Source: Caenorhabditis elegans (lineage: Eukaryota; Nematoda; Chromadorea; Rhabditida; Rhabditidae). Taken from it: DNA of 64,000 nucleotides. The translations under genes and the position numbers were made by a program. The stretch spans positions 15,934,001-15,998,000 of the forward strand of contig NC_003284.9 in assembly GCF_000002985.6 (NCBI RefSeq), given 5' to 3'. The notes under the pieces are model-generated. The model ran no database searches, had not been told where the DNA came from, and was given only the letters and a program-made list of their open reading frames with translations. Positions within the stretch are counted from its first letter, which is position 1, and the number at the start of each line of letters is the position of its first letter. This document shows positions 41,356 to 52,249 of the stretch, piece after piece.

Positions 41356-41934
41356 TAACATTCAGTAACATTCAGTGAATTGATGGAGATGCAACGTGTG
41401 TTAAGAAATATACAAACGGTAAGTGGGAGCAACGGAGAATATACTGAGAATAGAATGAATGTATTAAGAAGCCATTCGTTCATGAGAATGCCTATTTACT
41501 GCCGCGTAAATATCTGCATGCCGCTGCAGCTAAAGGGCATGATGAGAGACACATGCCCCTTTGCTACAAGATATTTGCCGCCAGAATAGTAGGCATTTTC
41601 ATGATCTGATGGTTTCTTGATACAACAAAGAAGAGTTCACTTTTCACACGTGACGTCAGGCTGTCCCATTACCGTTTGATCTACAAAAAATGCGGAAATT
41701 TTTTCCCCAAAAAATTTGACGTCAGCACATTCTGAACCACGCCTTTCATAAGTTTCTCCATTTTTTTTTTTGGATGCCGTCGATCACTAAAAATGTTTTC
41801 CCTTCGTCTTTGAAAAAATTATTGAAACTTTCACTACGATATTTGGTAATTTTGGCACAATATGAGTGGTTTTTAACAATTTTATCCACTAGCGCTACTC
41901 CACTTTTAAACAAATTCCCAATCGGCATTCTCAC

Positions 41935-42112
41935 GCGGTGTCACGCTGTCCCATTACGGGATGATCTACAAAAAAAACGAGAATTTTTTCCCAAAAAAAT
42001 GTGACGTCAGCACAATTTTAAACATGCGAAATCGGCTGAAAAATCTGCGTCTTAATTCCCGCGATTCTCGTAGATCTATGTAGATCAAACCAAAATGGGA
42101 CAACCTGACACC
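41935..42112. repeat. MITE of the CACGTGGTGTCAG family
   Basis: The left end GGTGTCACGCTGTCCCATTA and right end AATGGGACAACCTGACACC are mirrored around GTGACGTCAGCAC. A half copy of the same family precedes it at 41640-41735, separated by a CACTAGCGCTACTCCAC fragment. Confidence 0.75.
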
Positions 42113-42340
42113 AGGTATTTTCATTTACACATTATAAAGTTTGAAAGGAAAAGGAGCAAGTTGCTGGAGGAGTATGAAATCAAGTCTAGAGCTGTTTTTG
42201 CAGAGTTCTGATTTTTTAAGGAGCTTATAAACAAGTAAAAATTTTGACTGAACAATATTTTATCCGGCAAATTCCGGCAAAATCAGTCCCCTTATTTCGA
42301 ACAAGTAAATTTTTCCACAAAAATCCCAGGTCTTAAAAAA

Positions 42341-42742
42341 CTACAACAAACGTTGTTTCTCTCGTTTGGCTCGTCGTTGCAACCATTGTCTCAGTTGCTT
42401 CTTCGTCTCTGAGTAAACAGATAGAAGTTATGTTCTTGGAGTGACGTTCACTCCCTTTTTACCATTCTAACAAACTGCCATTCATGGACACAAGACCATG
42501 ATTTTTGTAGGCGATTTTCTATTTTTCATCAAATAGAAAATCGACCTGTTTAATTTGCATGGTTTTACCCAGCAGACTTTCCTTTCTTTGTTCATTTGAA
42601 TCGAAAGCTGCCACTCGTTCAGAGAATGGATGCAAATTTGATTATTTTGCTCGTCTTCTTCAGCGATGTCCTGTTCGCTTGCTTCGATGACGCCTGTGAA
42701 CAAGCTGGTCACAGCTCCAAAAGTAGCAAATATAGTCCGCAT
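42341..42742 (-). CDS. Doubtful two-exon small gene, 79 aa
   Basis: Exon 42569-42742 opens MRTIFATFGAVTSLFTGVIE, continues EASEQDIAEEDEQNN and ends KERKVCW before a GTAAAA donor. Exon 42341-42406 reads TKKQLRQWLQRRAKREKQRLL then stop. The acceptor is CAGAG: using the second AG keeps this frame, while the first AG gives a different short ending. The second exon's basic, helical peptide looks real; the first may be chance, and its ATG sits at the edge of a dispersed GC-rich repeat. No family is recognised. Confidence 0.3.
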
Positions 42743-44197
42743 GAGCCCGCCGCCGGCCCGCCTGCCACGCGGATCTTTCGAGTAGAACCGAGACCGTAGG
42801 TCGTCGATGCACCATGTATTGAATAAAAGAATATAGGAATAAAAGAGTTTAGATGGGGTCAGAAAAAGGTGGGAGGACAGTCGGTGTAGGATGATTGAGT
42901 TTGACTCAGACGTTATTAACAAATGCAACAATAAATCAAATATCAAAACAATTATTAATCAATTGTTAAATTCCTTAGCTTTTGCTTGATCGAGGTATGA
43001 ATCATGCAATGATTTCATAAATATTAGAGAAATCTTCATAAAAAAAACGTTTCAAAACTAGCTTTCATGGTGCAAATATTCGAAAAATTGTTCCACAAAA
43101 AGGGGGGAGAGCAACACAGAGAGTCGACAAAAAATCGTTGTGTGTGTCATACATTTTTATGATGCGAATATTGTCCGTTAATGCATCATTTGCATTTCTG
43201 CAAAGAGGGGGGGGGGGGGGGGAAAGAAAATATGAACACATTAGTGATCTGTCCAAGTAATCAATTGAAAATGTAAAAAAAATGTGGGACATATTTTTTG
43301 TACTCAAAACTTTTGTGTTAGTGAGAATCGAATGTCTCAGAGAAGTTAAGAGTGCTCAGAAATACTCAAAGATAAAATAACATGCCAGAGGTTTTGCGAA
43401 ATTAAAAAATAGAAATAGTGGTTTTGACTGAAGCTTTCTGAAAACTACAATATCGACAAGTCACCCTTTGAATTCACATAATATGAGTTTTATTTGTATT
43501 GAATGTTGCATAAAATATTCACAAGACGATGGATAATACAAAAAATGTCGTTTCTAATAACAAAAAATTTAATCAGAATAAAATAATTCAAAGTATCAAA
43601 TAAATTGGGAAGTTACAGAAAAACAAATTCAGTTTCAGAAGTGGAAAATAATAACATGGCAGAAAAGATTTTTAAAAAAACTCTAATTCTAAAATATTCA
43701 AAACGAAATTAAATTATTAATTGTTATATGTATATTCCAAATTCTGTAAAATGGAATTCCGTGAGAAAATAAATGTTTACAAAGATGATTGATTGGAGGT
43801 TGCACGGCTAACGCAGTTAACTTGCTGATTTGCTATTGAATCTGGAAATTATTTTAAAGATTGGTGGAAAGGGTTTGATTGAAAAACTTGTAGAAAAAAA
43901 AGAGCCGATTTCAAAATTAGGATAAATATAATAGAAACTAAATAATTGTAACGTTTGAATCTGAATTTTAAGAAAATGTGTTTTTATTTAGTTTTGAAAA
44001 GCTCTCTGACACTTTTTTGGAAGACGCCAATCAAAAAAAAATGTTTTCCATTGTTTTTCAAAAAAAAAGTCATTGAAACTTTCACTACGATATTTGGTCA
44101 TTTTGGCACAATAAAATTTTGTCACAGAAGACTTATTTCCTTGAATTCCGTTTTCTTTCACAAACTCACCCTGCCAGAAACCACTGAATAACTTACA
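42743..44197. other. Intergenic stretch with poly-G tract
   Basis: No exon is supported. It holds GC-rich repeat sequence shared with 38.66 kb, a 16-G run, and a segment at 43.14-43.2 kb resembling 40.96-41.02 kb (shared CATTTTTATGATG). TTTATT near 43492 could be a minus-strand polyadenylation signal for the large gene upstream. Confidence 0.55.
43207..43222 (+). repeat. 16-nt G homopolymer
   Basis: Sixteen consecutive G follow GCAAAGA. Long G runs can form G-quadruplexes and in C. elegans are protected from deletion by the DOG-1/FANCJ helicase. A C run of the same length is at 56494-56509. Confidence 0.9.
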
Positions 44198-47100
44198 TCA
44201 CTGAGATGCTGTATGGCTTTCCAATGGTATCCTTCTTATTCCACGCACCTTGCTTATCCAAGTAATGGTGGAGGCATTGTTCTTGTGTGGTATACTAACC
44301 GGGCCATTTTTTCGTATTTCCCGACACCGGGCAACGGCTTTACCCCTCTCTATTTTTCTTTTTTCCGGGTCTATTGGCCAGTTGAATCGATAGTGTGTAA
44401 GATCTGAAAAACAATAACTTGAGTTCATTGAAGGCTACAATTCTACAATACCTTTACGTAACATCCAGTTACCGTCGATATTGACGCCCAATTTCGACCA
44501 TTCTGATGCGACTGGTCTGAATTTGCACAATTATTCTTGTCAATAGAATACAAACAGTGCACGTGGTGCCAGACTGTCCAATTACGGTTTGATCTACAAA
44601 AAATGCGGGAATTTTTTGCCCAAGGAAATGTGACGTTAGCACGTTCTTGCAAAATCAGTTGAAAACTCTGCGTCTCTTCTCCCGCATTTTTTGTAGATCT
44701 ACGTAGATCAATCCGAAATTAGACTCTCTGACACCACGTGAGTACATACATAAAAAAACTTACTCTGCTACATGTTTTAAAGAAACAAAATAAGTTTTTT
44801 TCGGAAATTAAAATCCCATTTTGCAACTAGTCTAACTAATCTTTCACCGACGTTTTTCACTCCTCCTAAAATTTCGAAACAAGTTAAAACGAAAACTCAC
44901 CGTGGCTCGGTTAAAACTCCTCCACCTTCCGGAATCTCAATGTTCTGCTGTTCAGGACGAACAGGTTCTTGTTCTTCTGATTCTTCTGGTTCATCTGGTT
45001 CTTGAGGTTGTTCTGGTGGTGCTCGTCTCACTTCATTTAGGTTCTCATTCATATGCACATTATTAGAACCTAAAGAGCTTTGCCCACTCCGTTCGGGGCT
45101 TGTTACAGTGGTAGTAACAAAACCGTTTTCCATTGGATGGGATTTTTGTGTTCCGGAGAGTTGTTCTTCGGATGAATTTATTTTAATTGGATGATCATTG
45201 AAGCCTAAAGAGTTTTGCCCACCTCGGCCGTTGTTCTTCATGGGTGTGCTTTGGTAATTGGAAATATGCACCTCCGATGAAACGGATTGTCTTTCGATCT
45301 GAGTTGCAGTTCCTTTTAATTCTATACTATTATTCTGCCCTTCAAAAAATGGGCGCCGTTTTTTGATTGGAAGAGCAATAAAACCAAAAGACAAACTTAA
45401 ACATTCCTCTTTCTTTTTCACAGTGAAGTGGTTGAAATCTTTTTCAGCACGTACAAGCGTTTTCTCTGGGGATGCTTCTTCATTTTTCAATGAGAGACGT
45501 TTTCTTGTGTTCTCTTCCTGTTTCTTGTTCATGGTTGTACCCTTCAGTTCAGAGCAGCTAGAGCTTCTTTGATCCGTGTCCGTTGCAGTGGGATAATCAG
45601 AATCATTCTTATTTCGGACAGGTCTCTGCTTTTCAGAATAATGTTTCACCAACGCGTCTTTTTTATTTACAGCTTCTAGGAAGCTGACGAGTTTTGGGTC
45701 TTTTTCAGGACCCGAGAAGTATTGCCAGTCTTGATTCTTGTTGTCAATCGTAAAGTAATTAATAACTGATTCAGGTTGTGCAGATTTGTTCTGTTCGAAA
45801 ACGGAATCTTCTAGTGAGATTGGTTGTTTCTCAATAAGCTTTGATTGGCGTCGACAATTTCGGTGAGCGTCTGTTGAATTGAAGTTATTGAAACTACTCT
45901 CAGTTTTCAATGTTTCTTGTCTTTTAGAAATCACAGGTTGATGTTCTTTTAATAATAATTGTGTCTTTTCGGTCTTAATTGGTTCATCATTCGACTCATT
46001 ACTATTGGAGTCCAAGGAGCAATTTACTGTAAAGTTATTGAGATCTTTTGCAGCAGGTGCTAGCTGTCGTTTTTTCAAAACCCGATGTACTTGACTATGC
46101 AATGAAATCTGACATTGCTTCTCATCTATTTCACCATCTTCCAAATCAAAAGAGCACTGCAGATTTTGATCAATTTGTACAGGTTTTTTCTGGTTGAAAA
46201 TAGTAGCTAATGTTTTACGTCTCTCAGAAAGCAATGGATCTTGTTCCTCCAGTGATAATTTTGTGTTTTTAGTTTGGATTGGGTCATCAGTAATACCAGT
46301 ACTATTAGAGTCCGAGCAGCAGCTTACAGTAAAGTTATTGGGCTCTTTTGCAGCAAGTGCTGTCTTTCGTTTTTTGAAAACCCGATTTACTTGACTGTTT
46401 GATAAAATTTGGCAATGTTTCTCGTCTATTTCGCCATCTTCCAAATCAGCAGAACATTGCAAACTTTGTTCAGTTTGTTTAGCGGAAAACTGATCTTTCA
46501 ACAAGGAAAGCTTTCTTTTGAGATCTCCCTTTTCATTGCCAGTTGCAGTTAGTGCAGGTTTCCGTTTCTCGAAGGATTGTTCTCCCAATGAGAAATGCTG
46601 CCGTTTAATCCTGTTTCGTTCATTTCCTATATCACTACTTTTGAGGCTTGGAGAGCACGGCTGAACTTGAACATTTTTCTTTATTGAGAAACTTTTGAGA
46701 TCTTTCTCAGTCTGATTGCTACTGGAAACACATTTGAATTCTGATTGACATTGCATGCTTTGGTGAGTGCGCTTTGCAATCAAGTATTTGAGATTTTTTT
46801 TAGTTTGTGCAGATTCTCGCATCTTGAAAAGCCAATGCCTTTTTTGATCGTTTGATGATGATGGTTTTATTTTGATTTCGTTCTGTTGTTTATTTATAGC
46901 ACTTCTACCACTTCTAAAATTCAGAGAGTGTTGCCAATCCTGAGCCTTCTTCTTGCCCTTTTCAGATTCTGCAGGTGTTCGATTTGCCATGTTTTTAAAG
47001 TCAGGGGAGTTTTGCACCATGTCCCCTATAGGGGAACTTTTTTCGGTCTGGGAAAATTGCATTCTTTCGGAATGTTGATTTTCCAATGATGACCGTTTTC

Positions 47101-48067
47101 TTGTGCCCTTTATGTCTTCCTTTTCCGCATCAGAATTATTCCCACATGCGGAGCAGCTGTCTCGATTGTTGTTAAGATCTTGGTCAGTTCGTACATTCCT
47201 TTGTTGCTCGAATAATGTTTTTGATGAATTATTGTTCAGAGTAAAGTAATTGAGATCGGTTTCAGACTGTGCAGATTTTTGATTTTTGGAATCGACTTCT
47301 TCCGACGAGACCTGTTTTTGAATGCGTTGCATACTTTGATGAGTTGAAGAGCTATGCCAACCTCTTTTCTTAAGATCATGCTCAGTTGGAACTGACTTTT
47401 GCTTTTTGGGATTGGGCTCTTCCGATTCCAGTAGTCTCCTAAGATGTTCTCGATCCCTAGTCCAATTTTCTCTACTATGAATTGAAATCTTCGCAGGCAA
47501 ATAATTAGTATCAATTTCAGTTCTTAATCTTGCTTTCTTTTGGAAACAAGTAGGTTCTTGTCCTTTCGATGAGATGTCCTGATTCTCAATACGTTTATGA
47601 TCCTTATCCACTTTTGGGTGAGTGTTTTTTACCGTGTTTTTCAGAGTTTCGTGTTCAGTTCCTAACGTGTTTTGTCTCTTGTCGTGAAATAAAGACCCCT
47701 CATTTTGCATAGCAGTACCTCTTGAGATTGAGGGGCGTTTCGTGATCTTATCCGTGGGCTTCGCAGTAAAATAATCAGGATCATTATCCGTTTGAGGTGA
47801 GGTTTGCTTTTGGGATAGTTTTATTTTTGAATTACAAGATATAGGTTCCATATTCGTTGATTTGCTGATAGAGTCTAGTTCTTTCGACTCCTTCATTTCT
47901 TCTATGTCAGGAATCTTGCACATCAACATTCTACCAACGAGGTTCTGATATTCATTAGATTTCTTCAAGCCTGGTCTTCTTCCGTAATTAAAGTCATGCA
48001 GCAAGCTGTGATATCTTCCAAGTAATTCCTGTTTCGTCCTAAAAGGTGACTGGATTAGGCCTTCCAC
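44198..48067 (-). CDS. Very large hydrophilic repetitive protein, unknown function
   Basis: A single giant exon (44901 to about 48040-48067) encodes over 1,040 residues that are almost entirely polar, rich in Lys, Glu, Ser, Gln and Asn, and should be largely disordered. Degenerate repeats recur: DLNYFTLN, DLNNFTVN, INYFTIDN and DFNHFTVK. A longer unit of about 100 residues is tandemly duplicated, starting DLEDGEIDEK (near 46130 and 46430). The exon ends in an acidic EEPEESEEQEP-like run. Exons 44452-44516 and 44198-44403 extend it in phase to a compact tail (GVNIDGNWMLRK, THYRFNWPIDPEKRK, ending ESHTASQ and TGA). The start is unresolved: the frame stays open upstream to 48172 without ATG, and TTTTAG|GACG at 48038 is a plausible acceptor. 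Nuclear localisation is only suggested by basic clusters. Confidence 0.75.
44560..44740. repeat. MITE of the CACGTGGTGTCAG family, well preserved
   Basis: CACGTGGTGCCAGACTGTCC is mirrored by CTCTCTGACACCACGTG. Inner arms carry GGTTTGATCTACAAAAAATG and its complement. It lies in intron 44517-44900 of the large repetitive gene. Confidence 0.85.
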
Positions 48068-48300
48068 GAAGGCGAGGCACGACCAGCGCGCCCGCTTTAT
48101 TACATTCTGTGTACTGCGGCCGACGCTGCGAGGGACCTCGCGCCAGAGAGTACCGCCCTCGTGGAACGCCTAGACTGGATACGTTTTCAACAATTCAGGT
48201 AATTCAGATAATTTCACACTGCCTCCGCGAGCTCAATAGACTTTCGCGCTAGAGGACCGCCGCTAGATGCAACCGAAAAAATGGTCTCTCGCATTTACAA
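48068..48300. other. GC-rich block between small gene and large repetitive gene
   Basis: This GC-rich segment (GGGACCTCGCGCCAGAGAGT, GCGGCGGTCCTCTAGCGCG on one strand or the other) contrasts with its AT-rich surroundings and interrupts the expected 5' end of the large gene. It may be an inserted repeat or a promoter. No coding frame with an ATG is convincing. Confidence 0.4.
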
Positions 48301-48402
48301 CCGGTTGCAGGTGTGCGCTTTGTGATCGATTATGTTGGCAAAGTGTCAATGAGGTTTTCATGGCACAACACAAGGCAATTGCGCAAAAAATTCTAAAAAA
48401 TC

Positions 48403-48910
48403 CTACTCTGTAATCACTTTCTCTGATTCCAAAGACATTTTTTCCAGCAATGAGTAATGACCAAACAAATCACTGACTCCATGTTTCATTCGATTCTTAA
48501 TTTCGGTGGTACCTGAAATTAGAAAAATTACACATAAAATTACGAGTTGAACATATTTACTGTATCTCAGAAATCCGGGCATCATATTTTTTAATCTCAT
48601 GGTTTTCGACTTCCTGGATCCCCTTTTGTTGCTCTCCGAAGCGTCAGATTTTTTCGTCCCCGAAACTTTATCGTTAACATGTATGTACTTGTTTTCTTTA
48701 ACATCACTTCCTTGCACCTTAATTGGCTTCTCAAGCTCGTCTGAATTTTATATGCATAATATTACACTCAAAAAGTAGACATACAGTCAAAAACCTCAAT
48801 GTTGCGATGGATATATTTTTGAAAACTGGAATGGTCGTAGTTCTGAAAAAAAAGGTGTAATGCTTTTTGGGGTTAGAAGTATGGAAACTCGCCTTCTTTT
48901 GCTTAGACAT
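48403..48910 (-). CDS. Small basic protein of unknown function, 121 aa
   Basis: The exons are 48893-48910, 48785-48842, 48561-48740 and 48403-48512. The first intron must use a GC donor (AAG|GCGAGT) to join MSKQKK to NYDHSSFQKYIHRNIEVFD in frame; the others are GT-AG, and the last is only 48 nt. The middle is Lys/Ser-rich (SGTKKSDASESNKRGSRKSK), possibly nuclear, and the end is TTEIKNRMKHGVSDLFGHYS to KVITE. It lies about 330 nt upstream of the large repetitive gene on the same strand, so it could instead be that gene's 5' end through a splice I cannot see. No family is recognised. Confidence 0.55.
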
Positions 48911-49892
48911 GGGTTTTTATTGTGTGAACGTGGTACCTCAAATTTGAAAGTTTTGATATGTTTTCATGATGAATAGGAAATTGTTAATTAACAAAAGGAG
49001 TAACAAGTTTTGATTTGTAAAGTATAAGGAGCTGGGCAACGAATATTAAAAAGCTGTAGACGTGATTTATATGACCATGTGTATGGTGTGGACCTGTGGT
49101 AATTTCTGGATATCATATTTCAATTTGCAGCGCTGTAGCACACTTTTTGAGTAATATTCAAACGGAGCTTCTAATGTATCGGCAAGTTTAGAGGTAGGAG
49201 ATGGGTAGTAAACAACTAGTGCATACACAAGAATAGGAGATAAACATATAAATTTAATGCAGGTTTGCATAGAATTTTAGCGCCAAGGAAGAAAAGGATT
49301 TCAGGAGTTGCTTAACTCTTACATGTTACTGGTGGATTTTATTTTTTGAAAATAAGTTGTTCAAATCAAAATGTCTTTGTCAAACTAAATATTAAATGTT
49401 TGAAAAATTATTTTAAAAATGTATTACTAAAAATTCTCGTTAAAAATGTTTAGCCACTTGCATAAAATTTATATGAACCGCTTTCAAGAATTATACAAGA
49501 TTTTTTTGGCGCAAGGAAATCCTCGAGATTATGAAATAAGAATAGGGGAAAGATTATGTTTCAGAATGATATTAACCAGCTCGTGAAATAAAAATAAAAC
49601 AGCAAGTCTAATCTAGAGGATTACCAAAGTCAAAGTCTTCACAAACTTTATATATTTGGCAAATGTCAGATTTCACACACTTTATGACGTCGGTACCCCG
49701 GAATCAGAACTATAACGTTTTCATAATTATACGTGATATTCAGTAGGATAATTGGACTTGGAATACTTTTTTAGGTGTGCGAAATCAGTGGAATTCAAGG
49801 AAAACAAATCTGATTGATGTGTAATTTGACAACATGGAAGTGAGCAAAAAATGATGTCATGTTAAATTTCTTTGAGAATGAATGAGAGTGAG

Positions 49893-50090
49893 TATTATCG
49901 AAAAATACGATCGCACAATTACCTCATAATTTATTTTTGATCTACCTTGTTGACTAGGCTCCTCCCCTTCTTCGACAAGACAGCCACAACAAAATACGAA
50001 CGGCAACAAGATTGGGGGCGGAGTCAAGTTCAACAGGTAGATTAAAAATAAATTATGATAAATTTGTGCGATCGTATTTTTTCGATAATA
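49893..50090. repeat. Palindromic MITE, TATTATCGAAAAATACGATC ends
   Basis: TATTATCGAAAAATACGATC is mirrored by GATCGTATTTTTTCGATAATA. The arms continue with GCACAA/TTGTGC, CATAATTTATTTTTGATCTA and its complement, and a GC-rich centre (GGCTCCTCCCC against GGGGGCGGAGTC). No TSD outside the palindrome is certain. Confidence 0.8.
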
Positions 50091-51519
50091 ATAGCAACCT
50101 AAAAAAACTCTGAAATTATATTTTCTTCAGATATTTTCTGTTGAACTTTTCAACATCTTGAATTACTTTTCCATGAAAAAAATTATTTTTCAACTGGCCT
50201 ATAATTTTCACTTAAAACGGTTGGAAATAACTTTGAATTGATTAAAAAAATAATATTCATATGTATAAAGAAAAAGCATAAACAGACAAAAACAAGCAAG
50301 TTGGACAAAGGTCTAAACATATACGTTGCGCGGCAATTGTTATAATATTGCTTTTTGAGTAGCTTCTTTTTGTTTTCTCGCGGAATTAATGTTTCAATAA
50401 AAATATAAACTTTCTCGACCATTTCCTATTATTTCTATAAAATCGTTTACTTTTTTAAAGGAAAATATCCAAGCTTAGTCCTAGACCTTTTAATGAAACT
50501 TACATTAAAGGACCTTTATTTTGATAAATTATATTCAAGTAATTATGAATATATATTTTTGAAATTTTCTACTCAATTTGGCCATGTACCAAAAAACGTT
50601 TTTTTTTTTGAATGATAGTGTCTTTCTCGCTAATTCAAAAGACTAGTTTCTAATTTAAAACTACATTGTTGGTTAGAACGGACTTTTCCTATCTTTCTCT
50701 CTAATAACGAAGATTCCACCCCGACCCGTTAAGTCAGAAATAATCGCGAATTTGTGACCCAAACAGACTTTTTTAACCGAAAAAAAGACAAATTGCATTG
50801 CGAATTGATAAACAGAAATAAATAGAGAGTAGACTACAAAATAAAAACACAAAAATGCAGTGGAGCTGAGAAAAGGCGGTTTTTCGCATTTTCATGATAA
50901 CAGAGAAAATCAAGAGATGGGGAAATTTTCAGCTCTATTAAGAAAATAATTATGAAAAATCCTACAAAAAATCCTTTAAAAAACGTTTTTTTTTAAGTAC
51001 AAATAAAAGTCATCAAAGATGTTATTCAACTAATTAATTGAATGTACTTGAATATGAACAAGAGTGTAGGCAAACAAATTGCAGAATTTTCCGATGTTCT
51101 GGAATATAACTTTTTTGCAATCCCACGTGAAACAATTTTCACACGGCATAAAGAGCTTCTGTCTCATGATTAAAAAAATCTTATGATTATTTCTGAATAT
51201 TAATCAGCAGTTCGAGGGTTGATAATACGAATTCCCAGGACCTCAAGACTAAACCATCAATTTGATATTCTTTGGTTCCTGAATAAATGCTGATCCGCAC
51301 GTAATGTTGTAATTTTCATTTTACACATGTGATAGTTGAGCTATCATTCCTAAACTTGTATAGCACGACTGACTTTCATCAATTTTGGCTGAAATTCAAA
51401 TCCAAGGGAAAAAAGTTGAAGTCGATCAAAATCTACCGTGGTCCATTTGTCTCTGTAACATGTCAAAAATACGACGTCAATTTTCTAGCTAATACCTTGC
51501 CAAAATTACAAGAGAAAAT

Positions 51520-51830
51520 TTTGGAATTTTGGTAGGATTTTCATAAATTTGGATTCTAAATTTTTTTCAATGTTATAGATAAGTTTCTGGACCTACAAGT
51601 TGTATTTCAGCCGCGCTGGAGGGGTTTTTGTTTCGAATTCAAATTTCACAGTCTTGCCAAAAATACAAAAAAATTGGAATTTTGGTAGAGTTTTCATAGA
51701 TTTGGATTCTAAATTTTTTTTTTAATATTATGGATAAGTTTCTGGACTTACACGTTGTATTTTAGCCGCGCTAGAAGGGTTTTTGTTTCCAATTCAAATT
51801 CCACAGGTTTTGCCAAAATTACAATAAAAT
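51520..51830. repeat. Two-copy direct repeat, unit about 160 bp
   Basis: Both copies read TTGGAATTTTGGTAG, TTTTCATA.ATTTGGATTC, GATAAGTTTCTGGAC, GTTGTATTT.AGCCGCGCT and GGGTTTTTGTTTC in the same order. A third partial copy starts near 51830. Confidence 0.75.
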
Positions 51831-52249
51831 TTTTTTGGAATTTTGGTAACATTGAGCACTTCAAACTATTTTAAAAATTTGTTTTTCATGATCCAGTTTC
51901 GACTTAAGAATGTTTTATTCTTTACCTGGAGGCAAGTCGAGGTGTTTTAATTGAGTTCATGATGAACATTGCTACCTGAACTTTTGATTAAACCTGCACC
52001 ATTTAGAAAATCAGTGTCAAACTAGGTCCTAAAAAAGGTTACCTGCAGTGAAAAATTTAAACTAGAAAAAATATTTAAAACTGGGGTCATCTAAGAAAAA
52101 AAGGTAAAAATAGACTAGTTTAAGGAAATTAATATATTACATCATTCTGAAAACGTTTATATATGAAAACGTTTTTTATATATGATTTTAAAAAGACTGT
52201 TCATAGAAATCAAGACTTTCAGCTTAGTTTAAAAAAAAAAATATTCTAG

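Larger units (their letters stand above)
38301..42340. other. Intergenic, repeat-rich, with no supported gene
   Basis: It contains the upstream region of the mini-exon gene, a palindromic element carrying a solo LTR (39031-40126), a Harbinger-like MITE (41237-41355) and fragments of the CACGTGG family (41640-41735, 41935-42112) and of the CACTAGCGCTACTCCAC family (41795-41915). Sequence near 38660-38735 is related to 42740-42815 (shared CTGCCACGCGG and GTCGATGCACCATG). Confidence 0.6.
48911..52249. other. Intergenic, no supported exon
   Basis: This is AT-rich sequence separating divergent genes. It contains a palindromic element at 49893-50090 and a direct repeat at 51520-51830. A first exon for the plus-strand gene at 52250 should lie here but cannot be picked out. 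Confidence 0.55.

Noticed and set aside
44198..48067. SPK-domain or other chromatin-domain assignment for the large repetitive gene
   Set aside because: The N-terminal RYHSLLHDFNYGRRPG segment gave a vague resemblance only, with no conserved motif I can point to.
48403..48910. Divergent histone H2B-like protein
   Set aside because: Short likenesses (a YIH helix near the start, KHGVSD near the end) sit at the wrong spacing, and the Lys/Ser-rich middle does not fit a histone fold.
44198..48910. Two-gene operon
   Set aside because: The spacing of about 330 nt with a GC-rich block, and the unresolved start, do not match the usual 100-bp SL2 arrangement. A single gene is equally possible.
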